Positions 16,866 to 24,357 of a stretch of 57,079 nucleotides of DNA are shown here, piece after piece. A program made the position numbers and the translations under genes. Every line of letters begins with the position of its first letter. The stretch's first letter is position 1. The stretch covers positions 1 through 57,079 of the forward strand of contig QBMC01000006.1 in assembly GCA_003242035.1 (NCBI GenBank), written 5' to 3'. The notes under the pieces are model-generated. The model ran no database searches and had not been told where the DNA came from. It saw nothing but the letters and a program-made list of their open reading frames with translations. Origin of the DNA: Nodosilinea foveolarum. GTDB taxonomy: Bacteria > Cyanobacteriota > Cyanobacteriia > Phormidesmidales > Phormidesmidaceae.

Positions 16866-18485
16866 TTAGGGGTTTATTGTTGGGCTGATCTCAGAAAGTT
16901 TAGCTTGGAGGGCTGCGTTGAGCGATCGCGCCAAATACAACGGATCGACACCTAGTATCGTGCGCTGGTCACTAGCATAAAGGGCCGCTTGCGAATGCCA
17001 CCAAACTGCGCCGAGTACAGCAGAGACCAAAGAGTTTGGATCGTTCTTCCATTCGCCTGATTGGGCTGCGATCGCCAGCAATCCGCTCATGAGTCCGGTG
17101 AGCACATCGCCGCTGCCACCTCTCGCGAGGGCCGAGGTGCTGTGGGGGTTAAACCAGAGCCTTTGAGGAGTAGCGATTCCCCTTTGGGGAGGCTGCGCCA
17201 ACGCACTACGTGGCCCTTTTAACAGCACAATTGCGCTGCTAGCTCCAGCGGCTTCAAGAGCTATTTCTCCGGGGAGTCTGTCTGCTTTGCTCTCGACTTC
17301 TGGAAACAGTCTTTTGAATTCTCCTAAGTGAGGCGTTAGCACGGTGGGACTTTGGCGATCTTTAAGCTGTTGGATAGGATTGTTTTTGGCTAGCAGATTG
17401 AGTCCGTCGGCGTCTAGAAGTAGCGGGCAGTTTGCGTCTAGGACGGTTTGGAGTAGTTGAGGTGATGCTTGGGTGAGGCCGGGGCCGAGGGCGATCGCGT
17501 CATATTTCTCTAGATCTATATGTTCGGGTAGATGAGCGATCGCGCCAGATTCCGTCTCAAGGCAACCGATGAGTAGGGCCGTGGGTAGCTGAGGCAATAG
17601 TGATAGGTGAATAGATTCTGGCACGGCGAGAGTGAGCATCCCGACGCCACTGGCGATCGCGCCGAGTCCACAGAGTAGCGCTGCGCCTGCATATTGCTTG
17701 GAGCCAGCAATAAGGAGGAGGTGACCGGCTTTGTATTTGTGCGCGGTGGGCGAGCGGTGGAGAGGGAGATAAGCGATCGCCTGCGGGTCGGTCAATCTTT
17801 GAACAGCGGGCGGTTCTCCTAAAACAGCGGCGATGTCGGTGAGTGGAATATCAAAGTCAATCAGACTGCATTTACCTAAATAGGCCAGTGCGTTTTCTTG
17901 CATGAAGCCTCTTTTCCACAGTCCTAGACAAGCGGTGTGAGCAGCTTTAATCGCGGTGCCCATCACCTGTCCAGTGTCCGTGTGAATGCCAGAAGGCAAA
18001 TCTATGCTGAAAATATCAGCAGTCTGTTGATTAATTTGTTCGATATCAGCAGCGAGTTCGGCGGTAATCGGCCGAGTCAGGCCAAAGCCAAACCAGCCGT
18101 CGATAATAGCTTCGCAGTCGGCGAGGTCTGCGGCTGCTTGAACAAACGGAATGCCTAAACCCTTGGCGTAGTTAGCATGTTGTGCTGTGAGGTCTTTGAG
18201 CTTAGGGAACGGCTGATAAATGCTGACGCTATACCCGGCGTGATGAAGTTCGCGAGCGACTACCAGTGCATCGCCTCCGTTATGTCCGGGGCCAGCGAGA
18301 ACACCAATGTGACCTTTTGGCGGGCCGTAGTAGCGGATAAACCACTGCGTGATTCGCCCGGAGACTTTTTCCATCAGCGCGGCAACGGGCATACCTGCTT
18401 TAAAGAGACGACTTTCTATCTGCTGCATTTGTTCGGCAGTAACCAGAATAGATTCAATAGCGGGTCTAGGCTGTTGTTTTGGCAT
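16866..18485 (-). CDS. Bifunctional NAD(P)HX epimerase/dehydratase
   Basis: This enzyme repairs damaged, hydrated NADH and NADPH. The N-terminal YjeF epimerase domain shows GVLAGPGHNGGDALVVAREL near residue 50. The C-terminal ribokinase-like ADP/ATP-dependent dehydratase domain shows VLTPHLGEFKRLFP and ALARGGSGDVLTGLMSGLLA. The 539-residue length suits the fused form (nnr-type, YjeF in E. coli). ATG 18485 is chosen because a GGAG site lies about 10 nt upstream; the longer TTG start would place that site inside the gene. A 32-bp hairpin repeat (17173-17204) is embedded in the dehydratase part and encodes ALAQPPQRGIA. Confidence 0.93.
   Translation of the reverse strand: MPKQQPRPAIESILVTAEQMQQIESRLFKAGMPVAALMEKVSGRITQWFIRYYGPPKGHIGVLAGPGHNGGDALVVARELHHAGYSVSIYQPFPKLKDLTAQHANYAKGLGIPFVQAAADLADCEAIIDGWFGFGLTRPITAELAADIEQINQQTADIFSIDLPSGIHTDTGQVMGTAIKAAHTACLGLWKRGFMQENALAYLGKCSLIDFDIPLTDIAAVLGEPPAVQRLTDPQAIAYLPLHRSPTAHKYKAGHLLLIAGSKQYAGAALLCGLGAIASGVGMLTLAVPESIHLSLLPQLPTALLIGCLETESGAIAHLPEHIDLEKYDAIALGPGLTQASPQLLQTVLDANCPLLLDADGLNLLAKNNPIQQLKDRQSPTVLTPHLGEFKRLFPEVESKADRLPGEIALEAAGASSAIVLLKGPRSALAQPPQRGIATPQRLWFNPHSTSALARGGSGDVLTGLMSGLLAIAAQSGEWKNDPNSLVSAVLGAVWWHSQAALYASDQRTILGVDPLYLARSLNAALQAKLSEISPTINP
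17173..17204 (+). repeat. Small dispersed hairpin repeat, copy 1 (inside coding sequence)
   Basis: This 32-bp sequence matches the copy at 18793-18824 except in the hairpin arms and one further base. The hairpin is CCCC-TTT-GGGG here and CTCC-GCA-GGAG in the other copy, so the arms differ but pairing is kept. The flanks GCGATT and GAGGCTGCGCCAACGC are shared (one G/A change). It lies in frame inside the NAD(P)HX repair gene. Confidence 0.75.
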
Positions 18486-18549
18486 ATTCTCAGACCGCTC
18501 CAACTCATTTTAAACGATACATGGGCGCGATCGCTCACCTACAACTGGC

Positions 18550-19158
18550 TCATCGTCTATAACGACGATCCGATCCTTGATAGAAATTGAGCCTTTCGAT
18601 CCCAATTCGCTGGCCTAAGCCTCCAGTGTTTGGCGGGGTGGCGGCGACTTCGTAGATGTAGATGCCGTCGCGGGGATTGGTGGCGTTGAGGGCAACGGTG
18701 ATTTGGCGACCGGGCGGAACGGGTGGATCGAAGGTGATGGTGACGGTTCTGTTGTCCCAGTCGTCGTTGGTGGAGATGTTGAGTTTTTGATTGCGATTCT
18801 CCGCAGGAGAGGCTACGCCAACGCTCCCCTCATAAGCATAGGTACGGCGAGTGCTAAACCGAGGATAGTCAGCGCCTTCTACTTGGAAAAAAGTGACGGT
18901 CTGTACCGGCTTCTCTGCTGCTGCTGGAATGTCGATGGTGAACTGATAGTCTGAGCGCTGGTACTGCCAGTTGTTTGGAACGCGAACATCCAGCACGTCG
19001 AGCGGATAGCTGAAGAGGGTGGGGCGATCCTCTAGTTCGATGGCGGCGATTTGTTGAGCAGGCAATACTTGAGCTGCGGCGGCTGAAATCGGGGCAGTGA
19101 GTAGGCCGATGGTCGCGAGGAGTAATATTTTGCGGGCTGGCGTTAAACTTCGCTGCAT
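18550..19158 (-). CDS. DUF2808 secreted protein
   Basis: The 202-residue product starts with a signal peptide (MQRSLTPARK...ATIGLLTAPISAAAAQ). It continues into the cyanobacterial DUF2808 domain, with VPNNWQYQRSDYQFTIDIP, VTFFQVEG and the late FDPPVPPGRQITVALNATNP. The domain is predicted to be beta-rich and extracytoplasmic, and its role is not known. ATG 19158 is selected because it opens the signal peptide; the longer frame to 19266 adds an unlikely N-terminus. A 32-bp dispersed hairpin repeat (18793-18824) encodes the SVGVASPAENR segment. Confidence 0.8.
   Translation of the reverse strand: MQRSLTPARKILLLATIGLLTAPISAAAAQVLPAQQIAAIELEDRPTLFSYPLDVLDVRVPNNWQYQRSDYQFTIDIPAAAEKPVQTVTFFQVEGADYPRFSTRRTYAYEGSVGVASPAENRNQKLNISTNDDWDNRTVTITFDPPVPPGRQITVALNATNPRDGIYIYEVAATPPNTGGLGQRIGIERLNFYQGSDRRYRR
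18793..18824 (+). repeat. Small dispersed hairpin repeat, copy 2 (inside coding sequence)
   Basis: This is the partner of the repeat at 17173-17204, in the same orientation, 1.6 kb away. It is read in a different frame by its host gene: the antisense codons give SVGVASPAENR here and ALAQPPQRGIA in copy 1. The arm differences preserve base pairing. Confidence 0.75.
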
Positions 19159-19238
19159 GTTTTCAGGTTTGATGTTTCTAGATTTGCTGTCTTTGGTTTG
19201 TAGCTCGAACGTCATGGGTGGGACGGCTACCTTGGCTA

Positions 19239-19275
19239 TCCGGATGGGGACAGACCAGAGGCCCATCCTACAAGA
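19239..19275 (+). repeat. 37-bp dispersed repeat, copy A
   Basis: This intergenic segment, starting TCCGGATGGGGACAG and ending CCCATCCTACAAGA, matches 25912-25948 with about five differences over 37 bp. It lies between the aldolase stop and the DUF2808 start. Confidence 0.8.
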
Positions 19276-19299
19276 GTTGAACGCTTTCTTTTTGAGCGG

Positions 19300-20391
19300 C
19301 TAGGCGATGGAAATTTCGTCTGAGAGGTAAACCTCTTGAATGAGATGGAAGAGTTTAACCCCTTCTTTAAACTCTCTTTGAAAGGTCTTTCGACCCGAAA
19401 TTAAGCCACATCCACCCGCACGTTTGTTGATGACCGCCGTACGGATAGCCTGGGCAAAATCGTCTTTCCCGGACGAGCCGCCAGAGTTGATTAACCCTGC
19501 GCGTCCGGCATAGCAGTTCAATACCTGATAGCGCGTTAGGTCGATAGGGTGCTCGCTAGTCAGCTTCGAATACACCAAATCGTCTGTTCTGCCGTAAGAT
19601 TTGCCGATGGCGTCAGAGACTGCCTTGTAGCCGCCGTTGTTCTCTGGCAACTTTTGCTTAATAATGTCTGCTTCAATGGTGACGCCGATGTGGTTGGCCT
19701 GCCCGGTGAGGTCTGCGGCCAGGTGATAGTCTTTGTCTTGCTTGAAAACATCGTTGCGCAAATAGCACCAAAGAATAGTTGCCATGCCTAGCTCGTGGGC
19801 GCGGGCAAAGGCTTTGCTGACTTCCTGAATTTGTCGGGTGGATTCGGGCGAGCCGAAGTAAATAGTTGCACCCACGGCGACCGCGCCCAGGTTCCATGCC
19901 TGCTCGACCGAGGCAAACATAATTTGGTCGTATTCTTTGGGGTAGCTCAGCAGCTCGTTGTGGTTGAGCTTAACGATGAACGGAATTCTGTGGGCATATT
20001 TGCGAGACATCATGCCGAGTACTCCTAGCGTGGTGGCAATGGCGTTGCAGCCACCAGACAGGGCTAGCTTGATGATGTTTTCGGGGTCGAAGTAAATGGG
20101 GTTGGGGGCGAAAGAGGCGGCGGCTGAATGTTCTATGCCCTGGTCTACTGGCAGAATGGAGAGGTAGCCGGTATTAGCTAAATGGCCGTGACTGTAAAGC
20201 TGTTGGAGGCTGCGCAGGACTTGGGGAGATCGGTCGCTCTGTGAGAAGATTCGATTGACCCAGTCTGGCCCTGGCAGATGGATCTGATCCTGGCTGACTT
20301 TGGCCTGATAGCTCAGCAGGCTGTCGGCTTCATCGCCTAACCAGTCAGTAATGGATTTACTCGAATTCGGTTTTGATACAGTTGCAACCAC
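19300..20391 (-). CDS. fbaB: Class I fructose-bisphosphate aldolase (DhnA type)
   Basis: The enzyme cleaves fructose 1,6-bisphosphate to two triose phosphates by a Schiff-base mechanism. The 363-residue protein matches the archaeal/DhnA-type class I aldolases kept in cyanobacteria: [16 protein letters not shown] near residue 75, [34 protein letters not shown] and [12 protein letters not shown]. The N-terminal 20 residues are polar and variable. I did not assign the Schiff-base lysine with certainty. It is divergent from the VOC gene with a 98-bp gap that must hold both promoters. Confidence 0.92.
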   Translation of the reverse strand: MVATVSKPNSSKSITDWLGDEADSLLSYQAKVSQDQIHLPGPDWVNRIFSQSDRSPQVLRSLQQLYSHGHLANTGYLSILPVDQGIEHSAAASFAPNPIYFDPENIIKLALSGGCNAIATTLGVLGMMSRKYAHRIPFIVKLNHNELLSYPKEYDQIMFASVEQAWNLGAVAVGATIYFGSPESTRQIQEVSKAFARAHELGMATILWCYLRNDVFKQDKDYHLAADLTGQANHIGVTIEADIIKQKLPENNGGYKAVSDAIGKSYGRTDDLVYSKLTSEHPIDLTRYQVLNCYAGRAGLINSGGSSGKDDFAQAIRTAVINKRAGGCGLISGRKTFQREFKEGVKLFHLIQEVYLSDEISIA

Positions 20392-20489
20392 GCTTACTAC
20401 CTCAGAGAATTCTCGACCTGCCTGTGCCAGGATCTGTTACAGCGTAGCGCGACAGTTTGGGAAGATCTTTCCCCCTAAGGAAGGTTTAG

Positions 20490-20873
20490 ATGAATCATTT
20501 TACGCAGCAAAGTTGCATAGAGGTGTTTGTGGCGATCGCCAGCCAACAAGTCGCTCAACAAGTCGCCTTCTACAGCCAGTTTTTGTCAACTGCTCCAAAG
20601 CCGAATACCGCTACTTATGCGGAATTTCGATTATCAGGCTTGCGACTCGCTATCTTCGCCCCGACCGAACAGAACGCGGCTGAGTTTTCAGCGCCTTCTA
20701 GCGGGCCGATGAGTTTGTGTCTGGAAGTGGAGGATTTGACAGGGGCGATCGCTCATCTCAAAAGCATCGGCCACGCCCCACCGGGTGAAATTATGCACAC
20801 TTCCCACGGCCAGGAAATCTACGCTTACGACCCAGACGGCAATCGCCTCATTTTGCATCAGTCGCCGCGTTAG
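20490..20873 (+). CDS. VOC family (glyoxalase/bleomycin-resistance-like) protein
   Basis: The 127-residue product has the paired beta-alpha-beta-beta-beta modules of the vicinal-oxygen-chelate fold: VAFYSQFLS, AEFRLSGLRLAIFAP, LCLEVEDLTGAIAHLKSIG, and the closing EIYAYDPDGNRLILHQ that carries a typical metal-ligand Glu/Asp pattern. The substrate cannot be read from the sequence. The ATG lies about 10 nt after a purine-rich AAGGAAG (20478-20484). Its end overlaps the convergent DUF3593 gene by 26 bp. Confidence 0.85.
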   Translation: MNHFTQQSCIEVFVAIASQQVAQQVAFYSQFLSTAPKPNTATYAEFRLSGLRLAIFAPTEQNAAEFSAPSSGPMSLCLEVEDLTGAIAHLKSIGHAPPGEIMHTSHGQEIYAYDPDGNRLILHQSPR

Positions 20874-21156
20874 CTTTTTTTTGCTGCACGACGGCTTGCC
20901 GAAAGCCCAGCACCACCAAAATATTAGAGAAGGTAAGAAAGAACTCGGCGCTACCATGCAGCCAGTCCACGTTGGCTAACTCGGTGCCGTAAGCTTGCTG
21001 AGCGTAAATACCCGCTGGAATCGTCACCGCTACAAATACTAGCAGCACGTAAAATCCAATCAAGGACAGCCGAGGCGTTTGCTGACTCTTGGTTAAAAAC
21101 CACAAAAAGCCTAGATAGGGAAATAGCGATAGCGCAAATAAAGACTCTTTATTCAT
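20848..21156 (-). CDS. DUF3593 membrane protein
   Basis: The 102-residue protein has three hydrophobic segments (LFALSLFPYLGFLWFL, SLIGFYVLLVFVAVTIPAG, FFLTFSNILVVLGF) and the conserved look of DUF3593, present in cyanobacteria and plant plastids and of unknown function. In cyanobacteria it commonly sits directly after the DUF2499 gene. Here the pair is separated by an IsrB element whose stop codon ends 1 bp before this ATG. Confidence 0.8.
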   Translation of the reverse strand: MNKESLFALSLFPYLGFLWFLTKSQQTPRLSLIGFYVLLVFVAVTIPAGIYAQQAYGTELANVDWLHGSAEFFLTFSNILVVLGFRQAVVQQKKANAATDAK

Positions 21157-21157
21157 C

Positions 21158-22297
21158 TTAATTTCCTGAGAGACCCCCGCTTTCAGCGGTGGGAGGGATA
21201 AGGGCTGGTTGAGTGGGGCTAGATGCCCCCGAAGCCAGCAGCCCGGTACTTCGTTGAATGAGTTGCACCTTAGAAGCAGTAAATTGTCCTAACCGTTTCC
21301 AGTTAATGTCGCTAACCGATACTTGCTTAGCCGTGTCCCCGCTGATCCAGCCGACATACTTACGTCCAGCCATCTCAGCCGAAACGAGATCGCCTTTTCT
21401 CAAGCCGTGTCTTGTAACCGTGCCACCGTAGGCGCGGCGCTTACCACCTTTAGCAGGCTGAAAGAGATGCAGTTGACGGCGGCTGGTCGGCGGTCGGCGG
21501 ATTACCTTAAACAAGGCATCGGTGAGTTGCACCGCCCCTTGCCAGACTGCGCCGTCCTCCCCTGCTCGGTGATATTGCTCGTAGCTAGTGAACTCAGAGC
21601 AAGCCAGCGCCACACCGTCTACAGCATGAGCCGCAGGCGTTTGTGCTTTCTTGTTCTTCGTCTTTTCTAGCTGTAGGTGAGTCCGCATGTTGGCCGTCTC
21701 CCAGCCGAATCGGGTGACGACAGGCGCGAGCTTAGCTAACCAAGTCAGCATGACGCGCTGACCCACCATCACGGGACTAAATCCGCCGTTGCCCCGTGCT
21801 TTGACGTATTCGTACACAATCTTAGTGATTGGCAAGATACGGCAAAGCTCAGAGACAATGCGCAGCTCTAGTTGACGGTTGGCCTTAATCGACGGCGGCA
21901 CCTTACGGCCCACCCGATTATCAAAGCGCTTTTCACGGTGATTGCGCTGCGCAAACGGTACATCGCGGTTAATCCTTCGACCGCGACGAGTGCGGCGCAT
22001 CATAGCCCGCTGCTCCATCCGCTTTTTAACCGTCTCGAACGGCAGAATCAGATGAGCCATAAACAACGTCGCCTTGGCTGACTGCACCCCAACGCCGCTA
22101 TAAAGCTTGCCAGGGTCAACGCCAACGACAACGGCTTGAGTCTCAGTGCCTGAAGACGATGCAACTAGCTGTACATAGAAGACGCCCGTATCAGACCAAC
22201 GCTTGACGGCTTTGCCTTGCTCTAGCCACTTCCTCGCCCTAGCAGGCTTAGTGGGCATGAGTGGCGTACCGTCTCCATCAACAACAGGAATTCGCAT
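21158..22297 (-). CDS. isrB: IsrB, RuvC-only OMEGA nickase-like protein
   Basis: IsrB is the HNH-less relative of IscB, the ancestor group of Cas9. Characterised members nick DNA using an omega-RNA guide. The 379-residue protein has the PLMP domain (GTPLMPTKPARARKWL, residues 10-25), RuvC-I with D61 (VVVGVDPG), an Arg-rich bridge helix (about 93-125), RuvC-II with E163 (VYEYVKARG), and RuvC-III with H224 and D227 (HAVDGVALA). Only about 60 residues separate RuvC-II from RuvC-III, so no HNH domain fits. The C-terminal domain (RRQLHLFQPAKGGKRRAYGG, DLVSAEMAGRKY) is the target-adjacent-motif-recognising part of the family. The last 11 residues are encoded by the element's end hairpin and flanking DNA. 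All catalytic residues look intact. Confidence 0.9.
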   Translation of the reverse strand: MRIPVVDGDGTPLMPTKPARARKWLEQGKAVKRWSDTGVFYVQLVASSSGTETQAVVVGVDPGKLYSGVGVQSAKATLFMAHLILPFETVKKRMEQRAMMRRTRRGRRINRDVPFAQRNHREKRFDNRVGRKVPPSIKANRQLELRIVSELCRILPITKIVYEYVKARGNGGFSPVMVGQRVMLTWLAKLAPVVTRFGWETANMRTHLQLEKTKNKKAQTPAAHAVDGVALACSEFTSYEQYHRAGEDGAVWQGAVQLTDALFKVIRRPPTSRRQLHLFQPAKGGKRRAYGGTVTRHGLRKGDLVSAEMAGRKYVGWISGDTAKQVSVSDINWKRLGQFTASKVQLIQRSTGLLASGASSPTQPALIPPTAESGGLSGN

Positions 22298-22512
22298 AGA
22301 GATAATCTCGCAAAGGGTTTAAGTCCCCTCGGACAACTAGATCAGCATGTCTCGCCTTGACGCGACGCCTATGACTTCTAGGCTTAGAGTGGTTCGAGCT
22401 GGGGAAGCACCCGAACGTCCGTAACAGATCTAGTCTCAATGTCCTAGTCAACTGTTTAACTTAGGGATGATCCCCCCAAGCCCGCGCTTTCAGCGCTGGG
22501 TGGTTGACGAAT
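21161..22512 (-). mobile_element. IS200/IS605-superfamily element carrying isrB
   Basis: The element is oriented on the minus strand. Its left end has a subterminal hairpin at 22481-22500 and its right end one at 21174-21193. Both show the same pattern, CCCA-x-CGCT-GAA-AGCG-x-GGG on the minus strand, as expected for ends recognised as single-stranded hairpins. No tnpA transposase is present, so movement would need one in trans. Exact cleavage points are not determinable here; I estimate them within about 10 bp. The element splits the usual DUF2499-DUF3593 neighbours. Confidence 0.75.
22298..22510 (-). ncRNA. Predicted omega-RNA of the IsrB element
   Basis: In IscB/IsrB loci the guide RNA is encoded upstream of the protein gene, with the guide at its 5' end taken from DNA just outside the left end. 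The 213-bp non-coding stretch upstream of isrB fits: it starts with the left-end hairpin and has several G- and C-rich complementary blocks (for example GTCCGAGGGGAC, minus strand, near 22330). It ends a few bases before the ATG. The guide should therefore read into the 3' end of the DUF2499 gene (about 22505-22525). The RNA ends are inferred, not seen. Confidence 0.6.
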
Positions 22513-22849
22513 TGACTTCTTTAGGTAAGCGGTCTGCCTGGGCGGTTAGACCGGTTTGCTTAGACTGTCGCCAAATCCACCAGGCGGCTAAGCAAACGGT
22601 GCAGTTGCCAACAACCGTTGTGGCGGCTTGTACGATTACTAGCCAGCTTAGAGCTGTGGAATTATCGAAAAAGTGCCAGGTACAGGCACACATGGCGCTG
22701 ACTAACGCCGGTAGCATCCCAAAAGAGAGCCAGCGCCAAGCCGTGTAGCCGCTGACTTCGGCATATTGCCAGATGAACCAGATGGCGGCGATCCATTCCA
22801 GTACGCTAGAGACATGAACCATCCAGGTCGGAATTGAGAGGGCGTGCAT
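22490..22849 (-). CDS. DUF2499 (Ycf49-like) membrane protein, C-terminus altered
   Basis: The 119-residue product matches the Ycf49-like DUF2499 family of cyanobacteria and plastids: SIPTWMVHVSSVLEWIAAIW, SGYTAWRWLSFGMLPALVSAMCACTWHFFDN and a further membrane segment ending WIWRQSKQ. About four hydrophobic segments are visible. The function is unknown. The last few residues (about SSTTQR) and the stop codon are read from the left end of the IsrB element, so the natural C-terminus was replaced at insertion. The conserved core is intact. Confidence 0.82.
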   Translation of the reverse strand: MHALSIPTWMVHVSSVLEWIAAIWFIWQYAEVSGYTAWRWLSFGMLPALVSAMCACTWHFFDNSTALSWLVIVQAATTVVGNCTVCLAAWWIWRQSKQTGLTAQADRLPKEVNSSTTQR

Positions 22850-22946
22850 AGGCCGGTGGTCACTTACGGTGATTTACGTTTCTTTTGTATTCTAGAGATC
22901 GATCAAAAGCCGCTGACAAAAACGGTTCAAAAATTAGGTAAACGTG

Positions 22947-24008
22947 ATGAAGGCGGTGCTGTGTGGCTACTACGGAATGGGAAACGGCGGCGATGAGGCT
23001 TTGCTGGCTGCGCTGTTGCAAATGCTGCCAGCCTCGGTAGAGCCAATTGTGCTGTCGGGAGATCCGGCGCAAACCCGCAGCCGATATCAGGTGGAAGCGG
23101 TTCCGCGTAAGTCTTTGGGGGCGGTTTTATCAGCGCTTCGGCAAGCAGATGCTTTTATCTGGGGCGGCGGTAGTCTGATGCAAGATGCTAGCAGCCTACT
23201 GAACCCGGTTTACTATGGCGGTTTGATGCTGCTAGCTCAAATGATGGGTCTCAAAACCGTTGCTTGGGCGCAGGGGATTGGCCCTTTGAATCAGTCGTTT
23301 AGTCGCTGGTTGATGCGTCGGGCGTTGGCGGGCTGTCGGGCGATTAGTGTGCGCGATCGCGATTCAGCAGCCCTCTTACAACAGTGGAACTGCAAGTATC
23401 TACTCGCGCCCGATCCGGTTTGGGGGTTGGATAGAGAGCCGGTGAAAGGACTTTGGGATTTACCGGCTCCTCGCGTTGCGGTAGCGCTGCGTCCGCATCG
23501 GTATCTGACGGAATCGCGGCTAGCGGTGTTGGCGACGGCGTTGGATAGTTTTCAGAAGGCGACGGGGGCTTGTTTGGTGCTGGTGCCGTTTCAGCCGATT
23601 AGAGATGAGGCGATCGCGCAATTCATTGCCAGCAAACTTTCTGGCTCGCACCATATCTATTCACTGGTGCAGCCGCAACAGATCAAGGGACTTTTTCGCG
23701 GGGTCGAAATGACGATTGGGATGCGGTTTCACTCGCTGATTATGTCGGCGGCTGAAGGCTGTCGAAGCTTTGCGATTAGCTATGACCCTAAGGTGGATGC
23801 GCTGGCAAACGACCTTTCCTTACCTGGCTACGATCTTTCTCCTCAGCCTGCTGTTTTGCCGCCTTTACCCGACGATCCAAACGCGATTTGTAAAGCTTGG
23901 CTAGATTGCTATGTCAATGGAGAGGCACAGACGCCCGACCAAATCCAATCTCAGGTAGATCGTGCCTTTATGCATAAAGACTTGTTAGCAGATGCGTTGT
24001 ATCCTTGA
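22947..24008 (+). CDS. csaB: CsaB, polysaccharide pyruvyl transferase
   Basis: CsaB adds a pyruvyl ketal to cell-wall-linked polysaccharide; in other bacteria this makes an anchor for S-layer proteins. The 353-residue product begins MKAVLCGYYGMGNGGDEALL, the family hallmark, and has WGGGSLMQDASS, WAQGIGPLNQ, RDRDSAALL and the late IGMRFHSLIMSAAEG. ATG 22947 is preferred over GTG 22944. It is divergent from DUF2499 with about 97 bp between. With the hps-type cluster it adds to the envelope polysaccharide theme of the window. Confidence 0.92.
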   Translation: MKAVLCGYYGMGNGGDEALLAALLQMLPASVEPIVLSGDPAQTRSRYQVEAVPRKSLGAVLSALRQADAFIWGGGSLMQDASSLLNPVYYGGLMLLAQMMGLKTVAWAQGIGPLNQSFSRWLMRRALAGCRAISVRDRDSAALLQQWNCKYLLAPDPVWGLDREPVKGLWDLPAPRVAVALRPHRYLTESRLAVLATALDSFQKATGACLVLVPFQPIRDEAIAQFIASKLSGSHHIYSLVQPQQIKGLFRGVEMTIGMRFHSLIMSAAEGCRSFAISYDPKVDALANDLSLPGYDLSPQPAVLPPLPDDPNAICKAWLDCYVNGEAQTPDQIQSQVDRAFMHKDLLADALYP

Positions 24009-24357
24009 AGTCGCTCCTTGAAAGACCCGGCTATGGGTACAAAATTAAGATAACTCAGTGGTTCTTAATGACAAGTTGTAATTAAATGTCCGGATGTTTT
24101 GTGCGTGTTAAAGTAGGGACATCAGGGATTCTACGGAAATTATTCTTAAATAGCGCTGTTTGTAGCGTAAACCTACTGCTATTTAAATTTCTGTGCTACT
24201 ACTTTAGGGAGCCAACTCATCAAGACTCCTAAATTTGGGCGATCCCCATTTTTTAGTGCTTACTCGGAACGTCTGTTTAGCGATTGCCCAAACTTGATCA
24301 ACCAGACTAAGCCTCACAGATCCATTTTCTAGAGAACATCGTCTGCACTCTATTGAT
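24009..24357. other. 349-bp intergenic region without recognised gene
   Basis: This A/T-richer gap separates csaB from a coiled-coil gene. I found no tRNA, no strong terminator and no open frame worth calling. It presumably holds the csaB transcript end and the promoter of the downstream gene. Confidence 0.5.
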
